DNA from: Candidatus Methylacidithermus pantelleriae | GTDB taxonomy: Bacteria; Verrucomicrobiota; Verrucomicrobiia; Methylacidiphilales; Methylacidiphilaceae | DNA: 59,080 nucleotides | Reading direction: 5' to 3' | Assembly (NCBI RefSeq): GCF_905250085.1 | Contig: NZ_CAJNOB010000006.1 | Span: 1-59,080 of the forward strand | Shown: positions 17,674 to 26,326 of the stretch, piece by piece | How the letters are laid out: each line of letters begins with the position of its first letter | How positions within the stretch are numbered: the first letter of the stretch is position 1 | Position numbers and translations under genes: made by a program | Notes under the pieces: model-generated | Database searches by the model: none | What the model saw: the letters and a program-made list of their open reading frames with translations, nothing else | What the model was told of the DNA's origin: nothing

Positions 17674-17900
17674 TAGCCTTGGAAGAATGGGAGGATTCCT
17701 GGGGGCTCTTCGCCTGCCGGAAGCTAAGTATGGTCTCCGAGGAGTTCGAATTCGTTTCGGACCGGCAGGATGGGAGTGTTTGGATGAAGGTGGACTACAT
17801 CGAGGCAAAGCCTACCGGAGGGGAAGTGTGGGAGCAAAGATCTGTCAAGAAAAGCCGATTTCTGAGACCGGAAAGGGACTGCGGTACTCGCCAACGGTGA
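17670..17900 (+). CDS. Small acidic protein, last gene of the A+T-rich cassette
   Basis: A GTG at 17670 overlaps the TGA of the secreted coiled-coil gene (GTGA), giving a 76-residue product; a second GTG at 17655 would add 5 residues. A purine-rich GAGGTGGGAG lies just upstream. The sequence is acidic and Trp-rich with alternating strands (EFEFVSDRQDGSVWMKVDYIEA), which looks like a small folded beta protein rather than random translation. No family is recognised. Coupling to two upstream small ORFs is the main support that it is real. Confidence 0.4.
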   Translation: MIALEEWEDSWGLFACRKLSMVSEEFEFVSDRQDGSVWMKVDYIEAKPTGGEVWEQRSVKKSRFLRPERDCGTRQR

Positions 17901-18343
17901 CGTTTCGCTGTGTCCGATCCTTCCAACTTCCTTTCCGGTCCGCACGTGAGAGGTGAGGAGTCCTTTGGGGTGTTCCTTTTGGCTAAGAGCGGGATGCCGG
18001 AAGTAACCGAAACCTCCCGAGCTGGCTTCCCGGGAGTCGTCCGTGGGAAAAAGCGGCCTTTTTAGCCACATGGAATCGCAAGACCTTGTTCAGGTTCCTT
18101 TTGCATGGTCTGTGGGACGTGTGCGCTTTTGAGAAGGGAAGAAGTCTTTTTTTTTTCCAGAAAGCTTCTAGGAGGGGGTAGGGGGAGAAAAAAAGACTCT
18201 AGGAACGGAAGGGAGCTTTGCTAGGTAGCCCGGGACATCGGCTAGGGGCAAAAGAGGGCAGGAAAAAACTTAGAATTGGCCCAAGGCGTTACCCAACGGG
18301 TTTCTTTTCTCTTTTTCTTTCGCTGGCTTTTTGGAGAAGGTTC
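17901..18343. other. Gap between the A+T-rich cassette and DUF2905
   Basis: About 440 bases. G+C returns to the window norm here. Some T- and A-runs are present (for example near 18147), but no hairpin followed by a T-run, tRNA or coding segment could be supported. This would be where the right edge of the integrated material lies, and no repeat marking it was found. Confidence 0.35.
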
Positions 18344-18604
18344 TTACCGGCGCAAGAAAAGCCGGTAGATCCAAAGAGCTACGGTCAAAAGAAAACTCAG
18401 TAAAAGGCAGGTCGCTAAGGGAAAATAGAAAGAAAAATTACCCTTCTCGATACGGATGTCTCCGGGCAAGCGTCCCAGCCAGCCCCGGCCGAAACCACTA
18501 GAGAGTACCAGCCCGGCAACAACAAGAGCGATCCCCGTTAGGATGAGAAACCGTCCCAATTCTCGCACATTAACATATTGATCCCAGAAAGGCTTGTCTT
18601 GCAA
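18344..18604 (-). CDS. DUF2905 family membrane protein
   Basis: An 86-residue protein with two transmembrane helices around a conserved loop: LGRFLILTGIALVVAGLVL, then LGRLPGDIRIEKGNFSFYFP, then a second helix LATCLLLSFLLTVALWI. The GRLPGDI and G..SFYFP motifs are the family signature. The function is unknown. It starts with TTG at 18604, 26 bases after alaS on the same strand, so it is probably the last gene of an alaS operon. Confidence 0.85.
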   Translation of the reverse strand: MQDKPFWDQYVNVRELGRFLILTGIALVVAGLVLSSGFGRGWLGRLPGDIRIEKGNFSFYFPLATCLLLSFLLTVALWIYRLFLRR

Positions 18605-18630
18605 GAAGAGCCCCCGAGCCGAAACGGGTT

Positions 18631-21429
18631 TTAGCTCTTCACCGGTTGCAGCTGGAAAACGGGGATTTCGGCCTCCAGCTGTACCGCGCGGAAACTGCCT
18701 TGGGACTGGAGCTCCTCAAGGGTGAGCTTGACTACGGATGCGAGTTTTTGAGGGTCACCACCCCCGGCCTGGCCCAGCTCTTGGTTTCCTCCTCCCTTGC
18801 CCTCGATGGCTGCGGCTAGTTTTTGAACCAGCTTCCCCGCATGGAAGGTATGCCGAAAATGTTTGCCCACCAGTACGACCAGGGAGGCTTTTCCTTTCCA
18901 GTGCCCAGTGAGAACCGCCATGCCTCCCCATCCCAGCGATTTCAACGCTTGGGCTAGGGCCAGAAGATCTCCAGGTTCCCGCTCCCCGAGATGTACGACC
19001 ACAACCGGTTCGTCTTTTTTCCCTTCGACCTTGGCCAGAAGCTTTTGGGCTAGTTCCTTTGCGGATCGTTTCCGGTTCTGTTCCTTCTGGTGATCTCGCT
19101 CGTTTAGCCACGTTCGGATAGCTTCCCACTGTTGGATCCATCGTTCCCACGCTTGCCAGCTTTCCCGAATCGAATCGGGGATCTCTAGGGGATCCAGGGC
19201 CGGAAGCTCTGGAAAGCGCTTCTTCCAGAGTCTGTACTGTTCCTCCCTTTTGGGGAGCTCTTCCCGGATGACATCCAAAAGCGCCGGTCCGGCAACCGCT
19301 TCGATCCTTCGGACGCCGGCACCGACGGCCCGCTCAGCTGTGATGGTAAACCATTCCAGTTCCCCCGTATGTCGCACATGGGTTCCCCCACAAAGCTCTT
19401 TGGAATAGTCCCCGATTTCTACGACCCGAACGATGTCCCCGTATTTTTCCCCGAAGAATTGCAGGATCGTTGGGTCATTCCGCACATCCCGAGAGGGCCG
19501 AAGGACCCATCGAACTGGGTCATCCCGTTGGATGCATTCCTGCACGAGCTCTTGGACGCGCTTGAGCTCCTCGCGATTCGGGGCCCGTGGGCAAGAAAAA
19601 TCGAATCGAAGCTGGTCCGGACCTACATAAGAGCCTCGCTGCCGGGTTGCCGGGCCAAAAACCTCCCGCAAAGCCCAGTGCAGAAGGTGCGTAGCCGTAT
19701 GGTGGATCTCAATCCGCAAGCGTCGAGCCTGGGCCACTGCAAGGATAATTTCCTCCCCTTCTTGGGCGGGGCACCCAGGTTCGACCCAATGTTCCAGAGC
19801 CTGCCCTCTCCTTTGAACGTCATGAACGGAATAGCTCCGTCCCTGGTGCGTAAGCGTCCCCACATCACTCACCTGGCCCCCCATCTCGGCGTAAAAGGGG
19901 CTTTTGTCCGTAATGATTCTTCCATTTTTCCTCCGCACAATCCGCGCGCGGGCTTCCAGGGTATGGTAGCCGACAAATTCGGTTACCGGGGAGGAGGGTT
20001 CGGTATCCACCACCTCGATTGTCACCCGCCGTTGCGCTTCTTGGGAACGTCGGCGTTGCTCGTCTAAAAGTTTCTGAAATCCAGCTAGGTCGACTTCCAT
20101 CCCTTCCTCTTGGGCCAAAAGCTGCGTGAGATCGATGGGAAACCCGTAGGTATCGTACAATTGGAACGCTTTTTCTGCAGGGAAAAGCGCCGAGGTTTTC
20201 CTGGACACCTCCTGGCGGAAAAGTTCCATTCCTTTTGCCAAGGTTCGCAGAAAATTGTTTTCTTCCCGGCAAATCCACTCCTCCACTTCCGGTTGTGCCC
20301 TCCGGATTTCGGGAAATGCGTCCCCCAAAGTGGCGCAAACCATTCCCACAAGCCGGTGAAGAAAAGGTTCTCGAAAGCCCAGTACTTCACCGTAGCGGAC
20401 CGCCCGGCGCAGCACTCTCCGAACTACATATCCCCGGCCTTCGTTACTGGGATAGATCCCGTCAGCGATGGCAAAGGTGAGCATGCGGATGTGGTCGGCA
20501 ATCACCCGGAAAGCGATGTCGCGTTTCTGTTCGGGTGTTCTTCCCCGGGTCCCAGGATCCGGCAAAGTGCCTTCGTAGCAATGGCCGCTAAGGTTTTGGA
20601 GCTCTTCCAGGATCGGACGAAAGAGATCGGTCTGGTAGTCGTCGGGGACCTGTCCAAAACGCCGGAACTTCTCTGTACCTTGGATGATGGCGCATACCCG
20701 CTCCAAACCCATACCCGTGTCCACATGGCGAGCAGGTAGGGGAACGAAAGACCCATCCTCTCGAGCGTCAAGCTCGATAAAAACGAGGTTCCAGATCTCA
20801 AGGCAATGGGGATCCCCCTGGTTGACTCGCTGAGGCCCCCCCTTGCCCTCTGGTGCGAGATCCACGTGGATTTCGGAACACGGCCCACACGGGCCGGTCT
20901 CTCCCATCATCCAGAAATTATCTTTTTTACTCCCAAAGACGATATGACGACTGGGATCCAGCCCTTCCGCTTGGAACAGTTGCGCCCAGTGCCGATAGGA
21001 TTCCTCGTCGAATTGCCCCGGTTCCCCGGGGCTGGGCCGGTAGACGGTCGCGTAGAGTCGCTCTTTAGGGAAGCCCCATTGGTGAACCAAAAGTTCCCAT
21101 GCCCAGGCAATCGCTTCCTTCTTAAAGTAATCCCCGAAGGACCAGTTTCCGAGCATTTCAAAGAAGGTGTGATGGTAAGTATCTAGCCCGACGTCTTCCA
21201 GATCATTATGTTTACCCCCTGCCCGTATGCACTTCTGGCTATTGGCTGCCCGCGGGGGATGGAAGGGGGGAGATATTTGCCCCAAAAAAATGGGCACAAA
21301 CTGGTTCATCCCGGCGTTGGTAAAAAGGAGATTGGGGGAGTCCGGCAAAAGGGACGCGGAGGGGACAAGGGTATGCCCACGGTTGTGAAAAAAACGAAGA
21401 AAACTCTCTCGAATTTCCCTGGAGGTCAT
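18631..21429 (-). CDS. alaS: Alanine-tRNA ligase
   Basis: 932 residues from ATG 21429; the frame is open further, but GGAG lies just upstream of this ATG and family proteins begin TSREIRESFLRFF. Present are the class II catalytic core (FTNAGMNQFVPIFLG, then FFEMLGNWSFGDYFK), the tRNA-recognition middle, the editing domain with HHTATHLLH and CGGTHV zinc-binding motifs, and the C-terminal DHH-type/C-Ala region (GMAVLTGHWKGKASLVVLVG). It charges tRNA-Ala and clears mis-acylated Ser/Gly. Length is normal. It is followed by the DUF2905 gene and preceded by the YebC gene. Confidence 0.97.
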   Translation of the reverse strand: MTSREIRESFLRFFHNRGHTLVPSASLLPDSPNLLFTNAGMNQFVPIFLGQISPPFHPPRAANSQKCIRAGGKHNDLEDVGLDTYHHTFFEMLGNWSFGDYFKKEAIAWAWELLVHQWGFPKERLYATVYRPSPGEPGQFDEESYRHWAQLFQAEGLDPSRHIVFGSKKDNFWMMGETGPCGPCSEIHVDLAPEGKGGPQRVNQGDPHCLEIWNLVFIELDAREDGSFVPLPARHVDTGMGLERVCAIIQGTEKFRRFGQVPDDYQTDLFRPILEELQNLSGHCYEGTLPDPGTRGRTPEQKRDIAFRVIADHIRMLTFAIADGIYPSNEGRGYVVRRVLRRAVRYGEVLGFREPFLHRLVGMVCATLGDAFPEIRRAQPEVEEWICREENNFLRTLAKGMELFRQEVSRKTSALFPAEKAFQLYDTYGFPIDLTQLLAQEEGMEVDLAGFQKLLDEQRRRSQEAQRRVTIEVVDTEPSSPVTEFVGYHTLEARARIVRRKNGRIITDKSPFYAEMGGQVSDVGTLTHQGRSYSVHDVQRRGQALEHWVEPGCPAQEGEEIILAVAQARRLRIEIHHTATHLLHWALREVFGPATRQRGSYVGPDQLRFDFSCPRAPNREELKRVQELVQECIQRDDPVRWVLRPSRDVRNDPTILQFFGEKYGDIVRVVEIGDYSKELCGGTHVRHTGELEWFTITAERAVGAGVRRIEAVAGPALLDVIREELPKREEQYRLWKKRFPELPALDPLEIPDSIRESWQAWERWIQQWEAIRTWLNERDHQKEQNRKRSAKELAQKLLAKVEGKKDEPVVVVHLGEREPGDLLALAQALKSLGWGGMAVLTGHWKGKASLVVLVGKHFRHTFHAGKLVQKLAAAIEGKGGGNQELGQAGGGDPQKLASVVKLTLEELQSQGSFRAVQLEAEIPVFQLQPVKS

Positions 21430-21535
21430 GGGGCACTCCATTTTGGTACCGATCCCAATCAATCGTGGCACATGCACGGAGGCCGCAAAGGATTCCCATG
21501 CGTCTCCATCATGATCGATCATCCTGGAGAGGCGT

Positions 21536-22291
21536 CTACCTTCGGGCCTCTTCCGCTAAGATATCGCTTGCGATATCAAAGTTCGAATACACGTGCTGCA
21601 CGTCGTCGTGGGCTTCCAAGGCATCACACAACCGCAGCACGCTCCGGGCCGTGTCGGGATCCTCAATGGGGACGAGGGTCTGAGGAAGGAAAGCAAGGCT
21701 AGCGGACTGGATCGGCACATGGGCACTTTCGAGCGCGCGTTGGACCGACTCCAGTTTTTCCACCGGCGTAATGACTTCCCAACCCTCGTCGGAGGCTCGG
21801 ATATCTTCGGCACCTGCCTCTAAGGCGGCCTCCCAGATCGTTTCTTCAGGGACTTCGCCCCCCTCGATGAGGACAACGCCTCGTTTCTGAAAAAGCCATG
21901 CTACGCTGCCCACACCAGCGAGATTCCCGCCATGACGCGCAAAGATGCTTCGGATTTCAGCGGCCGTTCGATTCCGGTTATCCGTAAGTGCTTGTACAAG
22001 AATGGCTACTCCGCCCGGGCCGTAGCCTTCGTAGCAAACATCTTCCCATGCCTCGCCTGCCAGTTGCCCGGTGCCTTTCAGGATTGCCCTCTCGATATTT
22101 TCCATGGGCATACTTTCGGCTCGCGCAGCCTGGATCGCCCGGCGAAGGCGAGGGTTAAAGTCAGGATCCCCTCCACCAAGTCGCGCCGCCACGGTAATCT
22201 CGCGGCTAAGCTTACTAAAAAGCTTACCTTTCCGTGCGTCGGAGATGACTTTGTAATGACGAACCTTTGCCCAGTGACTGTGTCCTGCCAT
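21536..22291 (-). CDS. YebC/PmpR family protein
   Basis: 251 residues opening MAGHSHWAKVRHYK, then KGKLFSKLSREITVAARLGG, the hallmark N-terminus of YebC. The three-domain layout continues with SMPMENIERAILKGTG, YGPGGVAILVQALTDNRNRT and GVGSVAWLFQKRG. Members are described as DNA-binding regulators or, in recent work on TACO1/YebC, as factors that help ribosomes through proline-rich stretches. The usual K(Q)K in HWA.IKhkK is K-V-R-H-Y-K here. It precedes alaS with ~106 bases between. Confidence 0.95.
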   Translation of the reverse strand: MAGHSHWAKVRHYKVISDARKGKLFSKLSREITVAARLGGGDPDFNPRLRRAIQAARAESMPMENIERAILKGTGQLAGEAWEDVCYEGYGPGGVAILVQALTDNRNRTAAEIRSIFARHGGNLAGVGSVAWLFQKRGVVLIEGGEVPEETIWEAALEAGAEDIRASDEGWEVITPVEKLESVQRALESAHVPIQSASLAFLPQTLVPIEDPDTARSVLRLCDALEAHDDVQHVYSNFDIASDILAEEARR

Positions 22292-22545
22292 GCCGAAAGC
22301 TAATCATGCGTCATTTAGCAAAGATAGCAACTGCAGGGAAGAGCTCCTGCGCGACAAAAGCCCACAAGAGAGAAGAAGTCTTTTTGCAACTTTACGGCTT
22401 TGGTGGGTCGGGAGAGCTCGCTGACGCAGTGTGACGGTAAGCGACTCGCACGCAATGGGAATCGCGCTTTCTGTGGGGAACCTTTCCTGCCCAGGTACCC
22501 TCTTTGGGAGACTGGCGCCAAGCAAGAGCGAAAAAAAGGGATTTT

Positions 22546-23670
22546 TTAGGCATAAGGGATCCCCATAAGGTCTGCCTGCCAACGACACCAGTGGCCTTGG
22601 GCGATCAACTCCGTTGCGTTAGGAGCCTCGCTCTGGGCCAGCTTCTGGAGAACCGCCCGGGGAGCAATGAGAGCGGGTTCAAGCCCCAGCTTGGCCGCAA
22701 TCTCGTTGCGCTTGTGCGTAAGGTCGTGAAAACGCTTTTCCCAATGGGGATCCTCTCTGCGATGGTTCAAATCGGACCGGTTAGGGGGTGTCAAAGGTTC
22801 TTGGCTCCCTGCGGTAATGGCCGCAACGAGAGCCTCTCGATACCGGTTCCACCGGTGTCTTGGGAAAAGGGTTTCGGGAGGATCTTCCCTGCCTCGTTGC
22901 TGGGCCCATTGCGCCAGGGAAAAAAGCTCTTCGTCCCGCGCAATTCGAAAGCGCGGCAGGTCGCGTTTTTGCGCTTCGGTTTCCCGCCATACCCACAGTT
23001 TGTGAAGAATGCCAAGTCCCTCTGGCCGGAGGCCTTTGGCTTGAAAAAGTCGTGCTTTCGGGTCCTTGGGAGGAGCCGGGCGACGGACGGTTTGCAAGAT
23101 CCGTCCGCTGAGTTCCTCGAGCCAGCCCAGCCGTCCGAGTTCTTCCAGGCGTTGCCGAAGTTTTCGGGCGAGGGGTTCCAGGTAGGCGACATCCTGGCAG
23201 GCATAGTCCAGCAAGTGAGGGGGGAGAGGTCGCCGGGACCAGTCGGCTTTTTGGGGACCTTTGGAGAGCTTGTGAGAAAAAAATCTCTCGACGAGACTCG
23301 CGTAGCCAGCGGGGGTAAGACCGCAGAGTCGTGCAGCGAGCATCGTGTCAAAAATGGATTGCGGGGGTTGGGCACCGGCTCCTAGAAGCATCCGCAAGTC
23401 GTAGTCCATCCCATGAACAACCCATCGGAACTTGGCGAGGAACGGCCAGAATTCTCCCAGTTGCTGAGCCGAGAGCGGATCCACTAGCCATGTTTGCTCC
23501 CCTTGCCGGAGGGTGATAAGACAAAGCTTCCCTTCGTAGTGGTGAAGACTGTCGGCTTCGGTGTCGATCGCCAGGAGAGCCTGAGGATCCAGTTTTTGAG
23601 AAAGAAGTGCCAGGCCACGCTCGTCCTCGATCAGTTTCCAGGGGAACGACGCAGTTTTTGATTTCATCAT
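22546..23670 (-). CDS. rnd: Ribonuclease D
   Basis: About 374 residues from the ATG pair at 23665-23670, just after AGAGGA; a GTG at 23694 is a longer alternative. The DEDDy 3'-5' exonuclease residues are visible: D36 and E38 in IDTEAD, D91 in DYDLRML, and Y156...D160 in YACQD. A C-terminal HRDC-type helical region follows (WRETEAQKRDLPRFRI). RNase D trims 3' ends of tRNA and other stable RNA precursors. It is divergent from the moeB gene, whose start is only 33 bases away, so the two share a very short promoter region. Confidence 0.92.
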   Translation of the reverse strand: MMKSKTASFPWKLIEDERGLALLSQKLDPQALLAIDTEADSLHHYEGKLCLITLRQGEQTWLVDPLSAQQLGEFWPFLAKFRWVVHGMDYDLRMLLGAGAQPPQSIFDTMLAARLCGLTPAGYASLVERFFSHKLSKGPQKADWSRRPLPPHLLDYACQDVAYLEPLARKLRQRLEELGRLGWLEELSGRILQTVRRPAPPKDPKARLFQAKGLRPEGLGILHKLWVWRETEAQKRDLPRFRIARDEELFSLAQWAQQRGREDPPETLFPRHRWNRYREALVAAITAGSQEPLTPPNRSDLNHRREDPHWEKRFHDLTHKRNEIAAKLGLEPALIAPRAVLQKLAQSEAPNATELIAQGHWCRWQADLMGIPYA

Positions 23671-23702
23671 TCCTCTTTTTTCTCTACAGTACACTCTATC
23701 CC

Positions 23703-24884
23703 ATGAGTTACCTATCCCGGATCGAAAAGGTCTACGCCGGTTCCCCCTTATCCCACGATGAAATCCGGCGATATGGCCGGCATCTTATTATGCCGGAAGT
23801 GACCGCAAGCGGTCAAAAGAAGCTCAAATCGGCGAGAGTACTGGTGGTGGGGGCTGGAGGCCTTGGGTCGCCCCTTCTTCTCTATCTTGCAGCTGCCGGG
23901 GTGGGAACGATCGGGATCGTCGACTTCGATGTCGTAGAAGAATCCAATCTTCATCGCCAGGTTCTCCACAAAACGTCCAACGTAGGAAAGAGGAAGGTCG
24001 AATCGGCCAAGGAGGCGATTGCGGAGGTTAACCCTCACGTTGCAGTGGTGACCTACGATATGGCTTTGCGGTCCGGCAACGCTCTGGAGCTATTGCGGGA
24101 TTACGACGTGGTAGTTGACGGGACGGATAACTTCCCGACCCGGTATCTGGTCAACGACGCGTGCGCACTTTTAGGAAAACCCAATGTTTACGGGAGCATT
24201 TTCCGGTTTGAAGGTCAGGCGAGCGTCTTTTGGAGGGGACACGGGCCCTGCTACCGCTGCCTTTTCCCACAGCCGCCGGAACCCGGCACGGTGCCGAGCT
24301 GCGCCGAAGGAGGTGTGCTGGGAGTTTTACCTGGGGTCATCGGTGTCATACAGGCGATCGAGACCGTGAAGTTAATCGTTGGGATTGGGGAGCCCCTGAT
24401 AGGTCGATTACTCGTTTTCGATGCTTTGCGCATGCGATTTGCGGAGTTACGCCTGAGACCCGATCCCAAGTGTCCCCTCTGCGGGGAGGCTCCGACTCTT
24501 CGGGAGCTGGTGGATTATGAGGAATTTTGTGGCCTTCGGACCTCCGCTACGGGCCCAAGTGATGGGGGAGAGGAGATGTCGGTTGTGGAACTGAAGGAGG
24601 CGATGGAGCGGGGGGAGGACTTTCTTTTGATTGATGTGCGAGAACCTCACGAATATGAGCTCGCTCGCATCCCTGGGTCCCAGCTGATTCCTTTGGGAGA
24701 GCTTCCGGCCCGTCTTCACGAGCTGGATGCCGCCAAGCTCGTCGTCGTCCACTGCAAGACCGGTGGACGCAGCGCCCGGGCCTGTCGCTTGTTGCGAGAA
24801 GCAGGGTTTCGACGGGTGAAAAATCTCGCCGGTGGCATTGAAGCGTGGAGCCAAACCATTGACCCTTCCGTTCCCAGGTACTAG
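23703..24884 (+). CDS. moeB: MoeB/ThiF-type adenylyltransferase fused to rhodanese
   Basis: 393 residues from ATG 23703. Residues ~1-250 are an E1-like adenylating domain: HLIMPEV, the nucleotide loop GAGGLGSP, DFDVVEESNLHRQ, GTDNFPTRY, and two zinc-binding CxxC pairs (CYRC and CPLC). Residues ~285-390 are a rhodanese domain with the active-site loop HCKTGGRS, whose cysteine can carry persulfide sulfur. The fusion matches MoeZ/MOCS3-type proteins, which adenylate and sulfurate the C-terminal Gly-Gly of MoaD or ThiS-like carriers. The MoaD gene at 50.8 kb ends in GG and is the natural partner. Confidence 0.93.
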   Translation: MSYLSRIEKVYAGSPLSHDEIRRYGRHLIMPEVTASGQKKLKSARVLVVGAGGLGSPLLLYLAAAGVGTIGIVDFDVVEESNLHRQVLHKTSNVGKRKVESAKEAIAEVNPHVAVVTYDMALRSGNALELLRDYDVVVDGTDNFPTRYLVNDACALLGKPNVYGSIFRFEGQASVFWRGHGPCYRCLFPQPPEPGTVPSCAEGGVLGVLPGVIGVIQAIETVKLIVGIGEPLIGRLLVFDALRMRFAELRLRPDPKCPLCGEAPTLRELVDYEEFCGLRTSATGPSDGGEEMSVVELKEAMERGEDFLLIDVREPHEYELARIPGSQLIPLGELPARLHELDAAKLVVVHCKTGGRSARACRLLREAGFRRVKNLAGGIEAWSQTIDPSVPRY

Positions 24885-25514
24885 CCGGCTGGAAAAGGCG
24901 CAACGAATGCGTGAACTCGGATGGGCGGGTCCACAGGGCCGATGGTGGGACATCCCTTTCCTTTACCTGAAACGGCGGCCAGGCTGAGGTTCAGGAGATT
25001 GGACGGTTTGGCCCGCTTTGTCGTTACTCTTGCTTGGGAGGGGGAAACTTGCTCGAGGGCCTGGGCTTGGGGTTTGTCTCTTTTGTCCCTCACCCTTTTT
25101 TGGTTGTGCGTTCTCGCTTACATCCATGACCTGCTACAAAGGGCGTCGTTAGGCAAGAGAAAAGCCTTTCGTCGGGAATGGCTTGCACTGGTCGGCGTTG
25201 TCGAAGAAAGGGCCTTGGGAGGAAGCACTTGCGGCGGTAAAGCCTTGGGCAAGCTTACGAGGTGAGGAGAGAAAAGCAAAAAGCTTTATCCATAAGGGCC
25301 AATGGTCCCGGGATCCGGAAAAAGAGAGTTGTGGTGCGACAAGGAGGGAATTTTCCCAGCCAGGAAACGAAGGGAGCACGTCAGGGAAGATGGAAAAAAA
25401 ACAAGGACCGGCTTGCGGTTGATCGCTTCATGGCTTGTTAGTATCGTTTAGAGCGGGTAATCGAATGGCACACGGTTCAATGGCTGGATGTTTGGGTGAA
25501 GGAGGGAGACGACC
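24885..25514. other. Intergenic stretch upstream of clpS
   Basis: About 630 bases. Open frames exist (for example 24921-25265 plus), but the products lack family motifs and have no credible ribosome sites. No RNA gene was recognised. Confidence 0.4.
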
Positions 25515-25817
25515 ATGGCAGCTGAGCTCATTCTTCCAGAAACGATTGAACAGGAGGACGTAGAATCTAAGGTTCGTGATGCCTTTGAGCGGTTGTGGGG
25601 CGTCGTGGTATGGAACGATCCGGTCAATCTCATGAGCTATGTGGTGTACGTCTTTCAGCGGGTACTCAATATGAGTAAACAACTAGCCACGCATCATATG
25701 CTGGAGGTGCACCACAAAGGCAAAAGCGTTGTAGCCCGGGAGACGCGTGAAAAAGCAGAGCTCATCGTTCACCAGTTGCAATCCTATGGACTGCAAGCCA
25801 CTATGGAGCGGGTGTGA
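25515..25817 (+). CDS. clpS: ATP-dependent Clp protease adaptor ClpS
   Basis: 100 residues with a strong GGAGG ribosome site. The ClpS fold is clear: VVVWNDPVNLMSYVVYVFQRV carries the N-degron pocket (ND..., with Met of the hydrophobic gate), and THHMLEVHHKGKSVV matches the conserved 'a..imlevH..G.avv' block. ClpS hands proteins with N-terminal bulky residues to ClpAP. The clp protease genes are not in the window. It overlaps the DUF2017 gene by GTGA, as often seen in Actinobacteria and some other phyla. Confidence 0.93.
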   Translation: MAAELILPETIEQEDVESKVRDAFERLWGVVVWNDPVNLMSYVVYVFQRVLNMSKQLATHHMLEVHHKGKSVVARETREKAELIVHQLQSYGLQATMERV

Positions 25818-26326
25818 GAGTCCGACAGATCGAAGGTAAGCTAGCCTTGGAACTGGAGGGTCCAGAAAAGGAGGCCCTGTGGGTTTCTCTTCTGGCCCTT
25901 CGAGACCATTACCGAACGGAGCTGGCCGAGCTTCCTGAGCCCCTGCAACGGTACTGGGTGGGATCGGTGAGCCGTGAGTCTCTCCAGGGGGCAGAGGGGG
26001 AAGAAGCCGGCGAACTCCTTAAAGAAACCCGGCTAAGCTGGAGATCGGAGCGGGCAGAGCTGGTGGAACAATGGTTGCAGCGACTCCGGCCGATCCCGGG
26101 GACGGGAAGGTCAGGTCTTCTTTTGGAAAAGGAAGAACTCGATATTTTTCTTTCCATCATCAACGATCGGAGATTGACCCTTGCCGTGGAACACGGAATC
26201 GGCGAGGAGGAGATGAATCGAAATCCCCTTTGGGTGAGTTCCCGTGCGCTCCAAAGAGCGCTTTGGGAAATCCACTTTCTAGCGTATCTCCAGGAGACAC
26301 TACTCTCGTTTCTTTCAGGTTCGTAG
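25814..26326 (+). CDS. DUF2017 family protein
   Basis: 170 residues beginning with GTG overlapped by the clpS stop (25814-25817). Mostly helical, with the DUF2017 pattern: a short beta start (RQIEGKLALELEGPEKEAL), a central acidic region, and a C-terminal LLLEKEELDIFLSIINDRRLTLA helix pair. The function is unknown, but the gene is a common partner of clpS, so a part in N-degron proteolysis is plausible. Its 3' end overlaps the convergent glgP gene by 12 bases. Confidence 0.75.
   Translation: MRVRQIEGKLALELEGPEKEALWVSLLALRDHYRTELAELPEPLQRYWVGSVSRESLQGAEGEEAGELLKETRLSWRSERAELVEQWLQRLRPIPGTGRSGLLLEKEELDIFLSIINDRRLTLAVEHGIGEEEMNRNPLWVSSRALQRALWEIHFLAYLQETLLSFLSGS

Noticed and set aside
17536-17808. 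Minus-strand frame antisense to the coiled-coil gene
   Set aside because: A shadow of the repeat units; its apparent periodicity comes from the plus-strand heptads.
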